From positions 2,883,994-2,947,993 of the forward strand of contig JALPQD010000159.1 of assembly GCA_023101885.1 (NCBI GenBank): a stretch of 64,000 nucleotides of DNA. The letters run 5' to 3'. Below the pieces are notes generated by a model that saw only the letters and a program-made list of their open reading frames with translations, did not search any database and was not told where the DNA came from. This document shows, piece by piece, positions 35,680 through 48,230 of this stretch. Made by a program: the position numbers and the translations under genes. Origin of the DNA: Typhlomys cinereus (taxonomy: Eukaryota; Chordata; Mammalia; Rodentia; Platacanthomyidae). Each line of letters begins with the position of its first letter. Within the stretch, counting starts at the first letter, position 1.

Positions 35680-36735
35680 AAGAGCGGCATTCTCATTGTT
35701 TGAATAATATAATTTAGTATTGTTAAGAACTTCTGTATTTTTGGTAAATTCACAATGCAAAACCATAACTTCCTGTGCATCCAAAGTCAACTATATATGT
35801 TATTTCTTAAGTAAAAGAAAAATATCTTTATTGAAAGTACGAGAACAATGAATCTACAAAAGAAATATATGTTGGTGGAAAATATCCTCATATGAAAAAA
35901 ATCCTCTCTTTGTGCTTTATATTCTCTAATACATATTTGATAAATTTTAAAGCATTTATGTATGTCTTGTGTTGATTTACACTGAAAATAATTTGACTAA
36001 AATAGTAGAAATAAACACAAAATATTATAAGAAAGCACCTCAGTAGTTTACCTATTTTTAAGACAAAGAATAAAGAAATTTTCACTTTTTTCATTATCAC
36101 CAATCCTATGGAACAATAATACCAGTAAATAGAAATGATTTTTTTAAATCTTTGCAATTTTTGGTAGGTGATTATCATCAATATAAATACTATCAATATT
36201 AAAGAAATCAAAAGCACACTAAGGAAGAATTTCATCCCTTGGTATTCTTATAATAAATCCATAGCAGGAAAAACAATATGTGATTTATTGTTACAAAATT
36301 TTAAAAGGATTCACTTGTAATTTTAGTTAATATGAATCTTTCATTTCACATACAGTAGAAGTCCTCATTCTGTAATACAAATGTTACCTGGACATAAGTT
36401 TAATCCAATGGGACATTAAAAGAAGAAGCATCCTCCATTAATGCTCTAGGAATAGTCACAGTCCTTGTGATCCTCAACTTTAGTGACATGTTAGCAAATG
36501 CAACTGAAAGTACATCAATCTATAAATCTAACTAGAATGTAGACATAAAAGTATACATAAGAGTTAAGTAGGATTCAGGAGATAAGTAAAATGTCAATAA
36601 TGGAGTAGAAAGAAGAAAATATCTTGTGGATAAGAAAGAAAGGGACAAATAAAACATAATCTGCATGTGGTACAAAATGGAGGATACTTAAAGGGAGAAC
36701 ATTTATAATACAGACACTGAATTTAAGACAGGAAT
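35680..36735. other. Unidentified AT-rich DNA
   Basis: No repeat family recognised. A 115-codon minus-strand frame at 35888-36235 encodes only isoleucine, leucine, phenylalanine and lysine-rich sequence, as expected from AT-rich DNA, and is not supported as a gene. Confidence 0.4.
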
Positions 36736-36754
36736 GATGAAACAATTTATTTTT

Positions 36755-37135
36755 TCTCCTTTTTATTTCTCAACTTTTACAAGAATATTGAGTGCTTATC
36801 CCTGCTTCCCTACATCCTTCTATCCCATCTCTTAATTCTTCCCTCCCACTCCTTCCTATCCTTCTGCCTGTGTGCTTCTATGCACCCCAGGGTTCCCTCT
36901 GGTTTGTCCACTCTCATGGGGATTCAGGCCTCTGTGGAATACCAAGTTGCTTCTCTTTGGGCCACCCCACTGACAGGGGGTTTCCCTTCACTCATTTGCT
37001 TTAAGTCCTCAAGGTTTCCACTGTATGTACCTATCTTTCTTGAGTTCCTAGGTAGTCTTTGGGGCATGTTGACATGTAGGACAGGAACTTTTGTCCTTTG
37101 TAAGGTTACAGTTATTCTTATTTTATTCCTGTGAT
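36755..37135 (-). mobile_element. Old L1 3' UTR fragment, minus strand
   Basis: Same old 3' UTR type as 3592-4290: 'acttttacaagaatattgag' after a T-rich start, a pyrimidine stretch (36800-36870), and a matching unique part ('ccccagggttccctctgg'). The two differ at many positions. Confidence 0.75.
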
Positions 37136-37139
37136 TCAA

Positions 37140-37430
37140 TACCCATAAATGACTTAAGGGAGATTTATATTACCTAAGGATCTATCATGGTGGTAATCAC
37201 ACATAGAAGGTATGGCTAGAAATGAAAGCAAGAGTCTGGTTAAGGTCAAAACAGTCATCAAGAGGCACAGAGAGAACTGTGAGGAAGAAAGACCAGGTCA
37301 CCAACTTCACCACTCAGGAAGAGCACCCTATCTCAAAGGTGTCACAACCTTCCCAAACATCAATGCTAACCAAGGATGCAGCACTTGAGCATGTGCTGGC
37401 AACAACACTCATATCATGACAATAAGGAAA
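37140..37430 (-). mobile_element. Possible degraded LTR-type repeat
   Basis: 'caaaggtgtcacaaccttcc' and the following 'caaacatcaatgctaacca' resemble the reverse complement of rodent MaLR-type LTRs. Family and ends are uncertain. Confidence 0.25.
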
Positions 37431-37683
37431 AAAATTGAGGAAATAACTGCAAACATTGCATTCTATGCTATAGAACAAACTTAAAGTTATATGATACAAT
37501 TAAGCAATCCTTCAATTTATATGATTTCTCTTCCAACAGACATGTAAATAGACTTAACTTTAAGTCACATGACATTCCTCAACACATTGTCCATCTTTAG
37601 TTATTTAACACACTATCTCTTCTAAGTATTCAAATTGTATATTTGAAAAGTGGTTATATAATACCCGTCTAGCAGTTTATCAT

Positions 37684-37718
<35 letters not shown>

Positions 37719-37722
37719 TATA
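37684..37722. repeat. TATACA microsatellite
   Basis: Five or so near-perfect copies of a six-base catata/tacata step, passing into TA repeats. Confidence 0.9.
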
Positions 37723-37869
37723 TCTCACAAGAGTGTGAGGGATAATATAATAATTTTTAATGAATTTATCCAAAATTGATGAAAACTTTTAATCATAAGG
37801 AACCATTAATTTCTCCTAGTCTTACATAAGTATGTCATTGCATTTTCATAATGAGAGATTTAAGGAAAA

Positions 37870-38455
37870 AATAGTTGTTACTACAAAACTGAGCACCAAT
37901 GATCAGACCAATAAAGGTTGACAGTAGATTTTTCAGTACACATATCAGTTCTGTGACCAAACTGCAGTGTTGTCATACTGAAAGGAGCAACTCATTTCAT
38001 CAAGGCTATGGAAATTGTGACAGTCCAGCCTTGAACCCATTTACAGACATGCTAGAAAATGTTAATAAGAGACCTACACTCACCAGGATTGTCACGATGG
38101 CTGGCATATAACCATACCAGCTAGGAACTCAGGAGAAATAACTACACTTAATAGGAACCTTAGGAGTAAGGAAGAGTTGCCATCTGTGGATGAACCCAAG
38201 GGAGGACCACTTCAACTGCTACAGAAGCCTGAGTTCCTACTAGCGCAAACTAACTGAGGGAAACCTGCTGGCCCACACAAGCTGACAAGCAGAAGATTTG
38301 GAGGGATAGGGATGGATTAGTGAAGGGAGGGGAATGTTGGAGAAGAAGGGTAGAGTTGGGGAGGGGGAGAAGGAAGGGAGCAGAGACAGCCTCTCATTAT
38401 AAAAGAATAAGGAATAAAAGAAGAAAAAAAGAAAAAAAGAGTAATCCAATTTTCA
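37870..38455 (+). mobile_element. Interspersed repeat with polypurine tract and A-rich tail
   Basis: A unique part (37900-38280) is followed by a G/A-rich tract (38295-38385) and an A-rich tail (38405-38445). This arrangement is like an old L1 3' UTR. Part of it (about 38120-38260) aligns with 47910-48060, showing it is a repeat family. The sequence right after the tail looks like diverged plus-strand L1 ORF2, so it may be an L1 end inserted in older L1. Confidence 0.5.
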
Positions 38456-39719
38456 AAAACTGGATGAGGAAATATTAATTCCTCACAAAAGTAAGAATGA
38501 AACACCCAATAATGAAGAGAATGTTGATTAAAAGCTAATGTGCACATACAAGTTCTGGTACAATTTGTCATTGAAAGTGCAAACAGGAATGAAGTGGGAT
38601 CTCTTGCACAAAACTCTAAAATGCCATATTAATAGTCAGTAATAAGTGTTTAAAGAAGTGCTATGAAATTCAGATAAAGAATTTGATAACAAGTTTTAGC
38701 ATTAGATAAATGAGAAGCTTGTAATTTTCTAGCAAAACTCAGGATTCTAGGTAAGGACTGATGTAACTTTCAGACAAGGCCAGGCAGGACATATCAATTC
38801 AAACTGCTTTGTGACAAGATGATGAGATTCACAGATCAGTGAGAAAATATAAGTATATAGATTTAGATACAGCTATGACACATATGGTCCAAATATGGCC
38901 TTGAAATATTTTAAGCCTTCTAAGGACACTTTTACTCTGAAGATTAAGATATGGTATGGCAGAATTAATGTGATATTGAGCAATAATACAAAAGTTTTTT
39001 CAAGAAGAAGCTAACATGTATTAAAGTTATATATCTGTGTAGTTTTGTGTCTGAAATGCAGTGGGTTGTTTCTTGCTGCTGAGAAGTGGTACAAAAATGT
39101 AAATATTTAAGCTCAGTTGAATTGTTCTCCTATTTTTAAGCTATTATTTCCCTTTTCATATGCACATATATGATGGTTCTAATAGGTTATAAGTGAACTT
39201 AATCATTATCTCAAAATGAGAAACGATGAATGGAAGAAGTCAAAATTAATTGGACATTAAGGACGGTTTATGACATGGGAAAAATTTTCCTTCAGGTGAA
39301 TGACCAGCTGGGGAACAATGAGAGGGAAGCAAATTTGCTAAAGGAAGAGTTCAGCGAAGCTATCCTCTGTGTTAGAGGAGGTACTATGGTTAATAGTTGA
39401 TAACATTTATCATTCCACGTCTTATTTGCAAATAAACATTTATAGAATTGATACTTAATGGTCTATTATAGCAAAGGAATATGCTTGAGAATACACATGC
39501 ATACATCTATCAATAAAGGGCAAGGCAAGTTGCACTCTCTGAACACAAACTATGATAAAACAATGAGATCAATGACAAGTTTTATGCACTTTATTTCTTT
39601 GATACTTTACTGTGGGTATACAGTTTTGCCATTTACACCCATATTACTCAAGGCTGTCTTTGTCCTTCCACTGAAAATGATTTTAGAATTTCTTTTCCAT
39701 CATTTTTCATCTCTTTCTA

Positions 39720-39720
<1 letters not shown>
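38456..39720. other. Unidentified DNA, possibly starting with L1 ORF2 relic
   Basis: 38456-38600 weakly resembles plus-strand L1 ORF2. Beyond it no repeat, exon or RNA gene is recognised. Confidence 0.3.

Positions 39721-39722
<2 letters not shown>

Positions 39723-39771
<49 letters not shown>
39723..39771. repeat. (TG)n microsatellite, about 24 units
   Basis: An uninterrupted TG run, then a broken tail (gcatgggtatgtgtgtg). Valine/cysteine-rich open frames over it are artefacts. Confidence 0.97.
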
Positions 39772-39772
<1 letters not shown>

Positions 39773-40139
39773 ATGGGTATGTGTGTGTCCACTGAGTTTA
39801 ATAGGAGCCTTGTGCCTTAATACCTACCTGAGTCCTTGATGGAGTACAGGTGACATATCAGTGACTATACCACTGGAGAAAGTACTCCCCTTCTCAAGGC
39901 CATCAATAATCCTTCATGAAGGGTTGGATAAATTGTACTGTCAGAGTGATTTACACATTCAAAGTGCAGTCAGAATGAGTAGTAGTGGCTGTAGTAGGAT
40001 GGGCCAGTGGGAAACAGTGTGAAGAAGGTAAGAGGCACAAGGTCAGATATGACTGTAGACAACAGCAAGAATTAAACTCTAGTGTACAACAAGGCAGGCA
40101 CCTGTTGAATAAATCTGAAGACAATAATAACAGTATAAT

Positions 40140-40450
40140 GTCATAGTTAGATACAAGTGTCAACTTGATTATTGAGGGTTCAAACTTTGGACACATTTGC
40201 AAAGAATTAGTATTTGAGTTTAGCCCTGCATAAGCCTTTTGGGTCTGGTAAGGCTTGACGAGACATGCTGGTCTGTCAAATGAAGGTTGTTCTTTTCTGT
40301 AGTTTTGTGGATTAGTGTGGCCAGTTCCTTGAAACTTGGTAATGTTATGAGCTCTCTTGTCAAGGTAACTTAAGAACTATAACTAGAACTCCTAAGAGAC
40401 CACAAAACCTCCCTATAAGTTGTTTGATCATGATTTATTGGCAGCAGGTA
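40140..40450 (+). mobile_element. Possible LTR relic
   Basis: The opening 'agttagatacaagtgtcaac' then 'ttgattattgagg' recalls the start of ERVL/MLT2-type LTRs. The remainder is not recognised and no target duplication was found. Confidence 0.25.
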
Positions 40451-40592
40451 GGTAAACTGTGACATATTGCATTTTAGAAACTCATTCAAGAATCAATATA
40501 AGAAAGAATATGCAACATTACTGGTTATTTATCACTATGTCCAAATCCCTTGAAAAATAATATACTGCTAAGGAAATTAAGATGACATTTCT

Positions 40593-40745
40593 GCTTTTAT
40601 ATCTGATCCAATAAACCTGTAGCACTAAGCACTATATGTATGTATGTGTGTGTTTGTGTGTGTGCGCACACGTGTGTGTGATAATTGTTTATCAATTCCA
40701 CATATTGGAACTTTTATCTGATCCAATAAACCTGTAGCACTAAGC

Positions 40746-40786
<41 letters not shown>

Positions 40787-40849
40787 ATGTGTGTGTATAT
40801 GTGTGTGAGAAAGAGAAATGTTTATCAATTCCAGGTATTGGAACTTGCA
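40593..40849. repeat. Tandem duplication enclosing a (TG)n tract
   Basis: Two units (40593-40710 and 40711-40849) each run: cttttat, 'ctgatccaataaacctgtag', 'cactaagcact', a TG-rich tract, then 'gtttatcaattcca' and a 'tattggaactt' end. The TG tract is interrupted in unit 1 and longer and purer in unit 2. Confidence 0.93.
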
Positions 40850-41082
40850 CAATTAATGTGTGCATGTATATTTTCAAATGAATGCATCTCTTAGACATTT
40901 TTGTGCGGCCATTCATGCAGACTCAATCTATACTTAGTAAAGCATATTCCACGCAAAGCTTCATCTATTATACAATGCCTTATGTTTTAATAATGCAATG
41001 CCATATGTTTTCATTATCTCTGAAGTTACTGATTTTTTTGTGGAGGAGGTCATGGTTCAACACTTATGAGAACTTATTCTAA

Positions 41083-43112
41083 TGAATAATTTAGTGTCGC
41101 ATTCATTCAAAATAACTTTATTTACATTTGATTATCATTTTATATTTTGAACTACATAATAAAAGTTTAATAGATTTGACACATATCATAGATTGCATTG
41201 AAGTAAATAAAAAGTACTAAGCAGCATTATCTACATTCACTGAAGATATTTCAGTACATTTTATTAAAATTAAGAAGTTTTAAAGTATTATTATTGTAGC
41301 TATCCTTGGATTTATTATATCTAAACTTATCTGCAGAGGAATTTTTGTTTCACTTTTAACAACTTCTGGTAAACAAAAAATTGTATAAAAATGTGTCTAT
41401 TTATGTTTCAGGAAAGAGGGGAACGAATCACAAGGAAAATGTTGATAAGACAGTAGTGGCATAAAATCAACCAAATATGTTAAAATGCTAAAATGACAAT
41501 AAAAATTTCGTTAGGAAAAAAATAAAATTTCTTCATAAGGACAAAAAAGAGTATCTATGGTAGAAAAAGAGATATTAGTTAAAAATTAGGATTCAAGGAT
41601 TGTTCTGCCCTTTTATGCTTTTGTTAATTCTTCAACATATCACACTATATCCCAACAATGTGGACAGCAAACAAATACATACCAAATATATCAATCAGAG
41701 TTAATGTTTCTGTAAAATTTAGGGGAAACTTTTTCTTTTCTTTCTACTTATTGATCAGGAGAGTTCTTGCATAAATCATTTAATCTGTTATGATATCTAA
41801 TTTGAAAGTGGAATGTGTCAATCAGACACAGATGTCACCTTGAGAATGGAGGACTGAGACTTAAAGGTACATGCATAAACATTTATTTAAGGAAATCCCT
41901 GAACAAGCCAGTAAGAGATTATCTAATTGATGTTGAGCTACCCAGCTTATATTGGGTATATTCATTCCCTGATGGGTAAGATGCAGAGATATTTGAGCAT
42001 ATTGGCAGACTCCAGTCATGAACTAGACCTCTCCATCAACATTTTCTGTGGATACAGTGTGGCAAGTACCGTTGGCACCTGAACTTGGTATGAATTTTCT
42101 TGCCATGAGGAATTACAACTGAAAATACTAAACTGATATAAAATCTTTTGATACCTAGGTTGGCTTCAAAATCCTGACTCCACCTCTTCAGCATGTCCTT
42201 CCAGCAAAAGGAAGGACATTATCTTTTCTTTACATTACTATGCATTTTACTTTAAGGATACATGCTAGAATATTCATCATGTTACAGGTGGAAAAACATA
42301 ATGATAATAAAAGCAAAAGAATAAAGAACCTTGTTGCCTAAATTTTTGATCATGTATTTACATCAGTGAAAGAAGAGTAACTTAAAAATAAAGTCACAAA
42401 ATTATTATTGTTCCATGAGGAATGATCAAAAAATTAACACAAAATTAAATTATTTTGGTTCAAAAGTACTACATATATGGCCATAATTGCTTGTGTTATT
42501 AAGTAACTTAATTTGAAATATGAAAATTTCCCACTCACAAAATTACCCCTGTTCAATTAGTTTCAGAAGTTGGCCATAGCCTATAAATATGACCTGTGTG
42601 ACTCCAGAGTATAGTAATTTGAGAATTTGATATAGTGAACTGATGGGTACTTTTAGAGCTGCATGTTCTGATTCACTTTGAACACTATTATCCCATATCA
42701 CAATCAAACTGGATCATCCAATACATGTTAAACTAGGCTGTAACTCTTTGATATTCTTTAATCAATTATTTTCAGAAATGTGTTTTCTCTCTTCTCTTAT
42801 TGACAGTATTTGTATTCCAAGAAAGACCTTTAAATTTATCTTTTGCAATGTACCTGTTATAAATTTTTATTTCCAAAATAGATTAAAGTAGTTCACATAT
42901 TTTTATGATTTAATAGCAATTTAACTATCATATTCTGTAAGCATTGAAAATAATTTTATGCTTTTATGCCTTTAACTCTCAAAGCTTGACCCTTGATAGA
43001 CGAATTAGTTCAGGATCTAAGACAATAGTTACATGTCATATAAAATAATAATTAACGTGCTAAATATAAATATAAATTTGATTGTTTTCAGTATTAATAT
43101 TTTGCATTCATT
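41083..43112. other. Unidentified AT-rich DNA
   Basis: No exon, RNA gene or repeat family recognised in about 2 kb. Confidence 0.4.
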
Positions 43113-43129
43113 AAGAATCTAATTTTTGA

Positions 43130-43327
43130 GGGCTGGAGAGGTGGCTCAGGAGTTACAACCCTGCCTTGCAGGCGGAAGGTCCTGAGTTCGGATCCCAGAT
43201 CCCACGAATAGACGCCAGGCGGAAGCGGGAGCGGCCTGCGCTTCTGGTCCTGGTAGGGCGGAGCCTGTGAATCCCGGGGCAGAAGGAGGTGGAGGCGTCC
43301 ATGGTGGTTCCCGAATTCGTCCGTGGT

Positions 43328-43358
<31 letters not shown>

Positions 43359-43408
43359 GTACATACGCACACGCACAATTGAATAAATAATAAAAAAATT
43401 AAAAAAAA
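43130..43408 (+). mobile_element. B2-superfamily-like SINE, young type
   Basis: Plus-oriented with the head at 43130 (first G lost or absorbed), intact pol III-like boxes, GC-rich body with retained CpGs, a (CA)n tract at 43333-43359 and an A-rich tail. A perfect 17-base target duplication, aagaatctaatttttga, is at 43113-43129 and 43409-43425. This is the best preserved copy here and probably among the youngest. Confidence 0.97.
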
Positions 43409-43425
43409 AAGAATCTAATTTTTGA

Positions 43426-44795
43426 AAGCTTTCCATAAATGAAGCAGAATCTGCCAGTACTAGTTTTTCATGGGCTCTTCATTTTTTGTTTAAACTCCAC
43501 CATATTGCTAGTCATCATAAGTTTTCACTTTCTTCATGTTTCAAAGTACCTGACATTTTAGGAGAAGTATTGAAACTTCTTTGAGTGACATATTGACAGA
43601 AAGTAACAGAGAGTTAAGAAAGCAGTAAAAATTGCCTAGTATTTTAATTTTATCATAGTACCCTGTTTTCATGTGTAGCAAGAAAAAAAATCTTTAATAA
43701 TATCATCATCTTCAGTAATGAGAAGTTATATACATAACCAGGTGGTGTTTCAATGTAATTTCTAGGAAAAACAGTAACAGTATAAAGGAAAAATGAATTC
43801 TAAAAGTGAAAATTCTAACATTTATTATTAATCTAGCTATATAATTTTGCAAGTACAGCAAATTTTATCTGACATGATCAAAGTAACTTTATTTGGTTAA
43901 CCGATTTTCATCGCCCAATTTAAATTTAGTTTATATATTGTTTATAAACCTATGCTAATTGATAAAGTTACATAGACAGTTATCTATTTGATTTATAAAT
44001 TCAGAGTTGCTTGACATTCAAATAATAAAATGACATGTGGATTTTAGTGATTTGAGGTCAATAAATCTATTTTGTTTAGTCAAGATGCAATTATAATCAT
44101 CATTAAAATAGATAAGTAGCTTTTATACTGGAAACATATGCATATATAACAACAGAATAATTGTATTTGGTTTATCACATAAGTTAATTCTTCAGATTTT
44201 CTTAGAGTTAGGGAGAATTTCCTTACTTTTAGTTTTCTTTCTCAAGTAAGTTTTGACTACAAGCTTAACAGTTAGCTACAGCTCAGGAATTATTTAAGAA
44301 AGGTTCCCGTATCTCATACTGCACATTTACACAGGGTATAAAATGAATTCTGATCTTTATTATGTTTGCTACATGAAAACTCCTCCATAGTTTACAGGAT
44401 ATAACCCTATAATATAGATACACTTACATTTATATTATGGAATTTTAAAAAATTATTTTGTAACAGATTTCTGAAAACATTATTTACTATTCCACTGAAT
44501 AAAAGATAGCGATAAGGTACACATCACGGAAAACATTGTGAAGTCAGTAAGAAAATACCCCTCTTGGCATTCTATACTCACACTGATACACTTGTTCCTT
44601 TCTTTAATAAGCTTTTCTTTATTATATTACTCCCATACCTCTTTGCCATTTTCGTAAGTTGTACATGAAATTTAGTGTTTTCTCAATTCCTTTCTTTCCA
44701 TAGCTTTTAATTTTACCAGAATACTGTTTATGATTGGTGTTGAACATAAACTTTGTTACATTGCTCATTATCAAGCAATTTGAAGCAATTTTCTA
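43426..44795. other. Unidentified AT-rich DNA
   Basis: No exon, RNA gene or repeat family recognised. Confidence 0.4.
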
Positions 44796-44799
44796 CTTT

Positions 44800-45220
44800 C
44801 CTAAACTGCTATTAAATAGTGATATTTGTCTCCATTGCAGCATTCCCTGCTTTAGAAAAAAAGTTATAACCAAGGAAATCAGAGATTTTAAAGAAATCTG
44901 AGACTTGGGTTACAGGAATCTGTCCTAATTAATGTGACTTGAGCACTTTGCAAGACACAGCATCCTGTAGCATTTTAATTATTTTTAATATTGTTGAGTT
45001 ATGCAGTAAGAATCGCAATGTGAATTTCATTACAGAAGAAGCACTTAGACTCTAATAAGATTGAATTTACTGATTTATATCTATTGCTGTTTTAGGCTGC
45101 TGTTAAATGACATTTACTTGGGCTGAACTTTACATCCTGCAGAAGTTATTTGATCCTTGAGTCTTTTCCAACTTACCTAATAACAATTAGCCACATTGGC
45201 TAGTCTTTTTCATTATTTTT
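44800..45220. promoter_or_regulatory. Candidate conserved noncoding element
   Basis: Non-repetitive sequence of balanced composition containing homeodomain-like TAATTA/ATTAAT cores (for example 'cctaattaatgtgac' near 44926) and a 'gacatttacttggg' block, with no coding frame. The call rests on texture only. Confidence 0.25.
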
Positions 45221-45479
45221 AAAAGGTCATTAACACTTTTACATTAACTAATACAATGAATTTTATGTTATAGTAACCCCTTACTTTGCTACATGCTTGC
45301 CCCCCTCCCTCCTTTCTGCTGCATACTTTCTCCTTTTCTGTTTGATGCCTCCACTGACAAATTCCTGGGTACTTGTTGGAGCCCAGATCACTCATTAGTG
45401 AGGTTATAACAATTCTCAACTCTCGACCAAGAAAAACCCTTTTGCAAATGAAAGGGTTTGTAATACAGATAATCACAAC

Positions 45480-45720
45480 TAACTGAAGTGCAGAGAATAA
45501 GTGGCTGGATTGCTAAATCCTAACAGGAACATCAACCCCCACCCCCACACCCCACCACCACAATCCAAGCTTCAGAAAACCTCACATGAAAGAAACAGTA
45601 AGAATGTAAAAGGCTGAGTGTGAGAAGTGCTGTCAGACAGGGTCATTACAGGGCTGCCGAACCAAAGAATTCACTACAGAGATGTCTACTTCCAAAAGAC
45701 TTGTTTAGTCTCTTTAAAAA
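45480..45720 (+). mobile_element. Possible old L1 3' UTR fragment
   Basis: The wording around 45600-45670 ('agtaagaatgtaaaaggctg' and the run that follows) resembles rodent L1 3' UTR of older families, from memory. A C-rich run lies at 45535-45562. Confidence 0.3.
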
Positions 45721-45724
45721 ATAG

Positions 45725-47560
45725 AGAATGATCTTTAATATTTTGCTCTTATTCTCTAAAATTTTATTCTTCTACTTGAGATTCCATTCTGAAAGAATGA
45801 CTGAGATGGTTTACATTCAAATGCATAAGTATGAGCAACAGCAAATGGCAAATGGAAGATTTGCACTTCACGGATGTGAACATTGAACCTCCTTCTGACA
45901 AACTGGGATTCAATAGTGATAAAGCAAATTACATTAAGTGATAAGAATTCAGAGATCATACATAAGTGCATCACATAAAGTCAAGTAAAAGTAAAATAAA
46001 TACAACCTGGCATAAGAAAAATTTATGTAAATGGTTTACCCATAGGATTTTCATTACCTTTTTTTGTAAAGAAAACGTATTTATTCGACCTGACATTATT
46101 GCTATATTTAATGGCTGAGATAGGAGAATCAAATACAGAAATTATTGTAAATGTTCTATGCATATCTCTCTGGAAAGTTCAGGATTATGCTGCTGCCACT
46201 GTTATTGCCTACCTTTCTCTCCTGAGGAACTCAGGAATCTTCCAGTGCATCAATACCTCAATATTCATTATTTTTTACACAAAGAGGAAATATTGATGAT
46301 TTCTCAATAACAATTTCTCACATCAGGATTGTGCTTATTTCTTGAACTTTTAAGTCATTGATCAATTTATGCAGTTATTTCCATTCATATATAATGCACT
46401 AGGTTTAATATTACAGTAATTTTATTATGGTAATATGATATTATTAGTATTACTTTTCTCCTATGGAAAACAATACCATCTTCTTGTATTAACAAGTAAG
46501 AGCAAAACTAGAATATTCTCTAATTTGCAATTTTATTGTTCATTTCTATGCTTTTGTTCTTTGGTCTTATGGAAAGGTTTTCATTATTCTACTAAAACTC
46601 ATTTTGTGTTGATACTTATAACACATTAGAATATCTTAAATTTCTTATGATATGGATGCATTCTAATTAACATAATTGATACTATATTCATAAGAAAAGC
46701 ACAAGTTAACTTTTGCTCATTTGGGTGCAATAAAAATCATTCTTTAGAGAATAATATTAATCTTAATCTATTTAATCCTCACTAGTATAAGAAGGAACAC
46801 CTTTGATCTCATCATTTAGCTTCTATCCTTTTATACTCAATGCAGAAATGCATGAGGCTGCTAACCTCATATTGTCACCAATGTAAAATAAAACGTGGGA
46901 TTGTTATTTACAGATTATTACAAATTTTCTAATGTCAAGCACATTATAGCCCTCATCCAGCTTCCATGTCTTTTAAGGACAATAAGGTTTTAACAAACTT
47001 CTCTAATCTTTGGTGACACAGAGGTTTGAAGGATGGTGTGCCTTCTTTCTACTTCCAGGACAGATGGCAAACCTTTGACTCAAGGACTCAAGGGGAGAAA
47101 TTCTATTCCTATTAAGGAATTCAGGCAAAGAGTTGATAGCTACCCTCCTGCTCTCCTTTGTATGCTTCAAAGTACCAACTGGTGAAGATTTCTAACCTGT
47201 TCTTAACCTTGAGAAAGCTTAGCTGTTCTCAGACTGCTATAATACAGATTTTCTCATGAGTTTTTTCTTTGTATTTGTAATGAACTCTGATGAGCTCTGT
47301 ATGCTGAGCTTTTTTAACCAGTAAACTTTGCAAGCTACAAGAACTCTTGTAAGAAGAATCCAGTGGGACAGCTGTGTAGTAACTAGGGAAACAATTGGTC
47401 TCAAAATAGGTTCTAAACCCCCTGCCCAACTGGCACAGAACACAATCTGGTTCTGTAAATATGTCCAAATAACAACGGGAGGGGAGAAAACTGACATTAC
47501 ACATTAACAAATGTCTTAGTGCTATCTAAAAATACCTGACAGTAAACCACTATCTAAGTA
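45725..47560. other. Unidentified DNA
   Basis: No exon or repeat family recognised. Frames of 60-93 codons (45756-45974, 46099-46296, 46435-46629, 47229-47510) have no recognisable domain. Confidence 0.35.
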
Positions 47561-47579
47561 CCTCTTATTGTATCCTTAG

Positions 47580-48230
47580 ATTAAAAAAAAAGTGCTCAGC
47601 ACTCAACCAAGAAGCACCTTATTCCAATGGAAAATTAATGAGGCAGAAAAACTATAACTGGTCAGATCACAGAGTACTGGTGATATTGAAATGTCTAGCC
47701 CTAAGCAAGCTATCAAAATCTCTCCTATCTTAAGACTCAGGGAACCTTAGGAAAAGGAGATGGCAAGATTGTAAGAACCTAAGTGTAAAAAGCAGTGTAT
47801 CGCAGGCAAGACATTCTAGTCAGCGCGCAGGAACTCACTGCAAGGAGATCTACTACCAACAGATATACACAATGACTGACACATGTAACCATTCTCCCAT
47901 GAACCAGCATGATCTCAAGAGAAACAACTACAGTCAGAAAGAATCTCCAGGGCAGCTGCTGGACAGAAGAAAGGAGACTTCTCCTTGTGGCTTTACCCAA
48001 AGAAGGACCACTAATACTACCGCAGACACCTGGTTCCACACTAGCACATATGCCCCCAAAGCAAGCCCTGTTAACTAAACATGCAGAGGGGCAAGAACAT
48101 GGGAAGGATATGGCTGGATTTGCCAAGTTCATTGACAGTGACAGAGCAAGTGGGTAAGAGGGGAATGTGGAAGGAACAGGCAAGACCATAAACTCACAGT
48201 CAGCAGGAGGGCAGCTCTTCCTGCTATAAG
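47580..48230 (+). mobile_element. Interspersed repeat related to 37870-38455, L1 3' UTR-like
   Basis: 47910-48060 aligns with about 38120-38260 ('agaaacaactacagtcagaa' against 'agaaataactacacttaata', then a shared 'aggaccact' and 'cacctggttcc/gcctgagttcc' block). The upstream part resembles old rodent L1 3' UTR. The 203-codon minus-strand frame at 47779-48390 crosses this repeat, has no domain I recognise and is treated as chance. Confidence 0.45.

Noticed and set aside
35888..36235. 115-codon minus-strand frame resembling a membrane protein
   Set aside because: The hydrophobic, lysine-rich make-up is what AT-rich DNA yields by chance. No start context, splice sites or domain.
39723..39771. 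CRISPR-like or other structured array
   Set aside because: It is a plain TG microsatellite. No repeat-spacer pattern exists anywhere in the window.
43130..43408. tRNA gene suggested by A-box and B-box-like motifs
   Set aside because: The tRNA-like part is the head of a SINE with body, A-rich tail and target duplication. The same applies to the other SINE copies.
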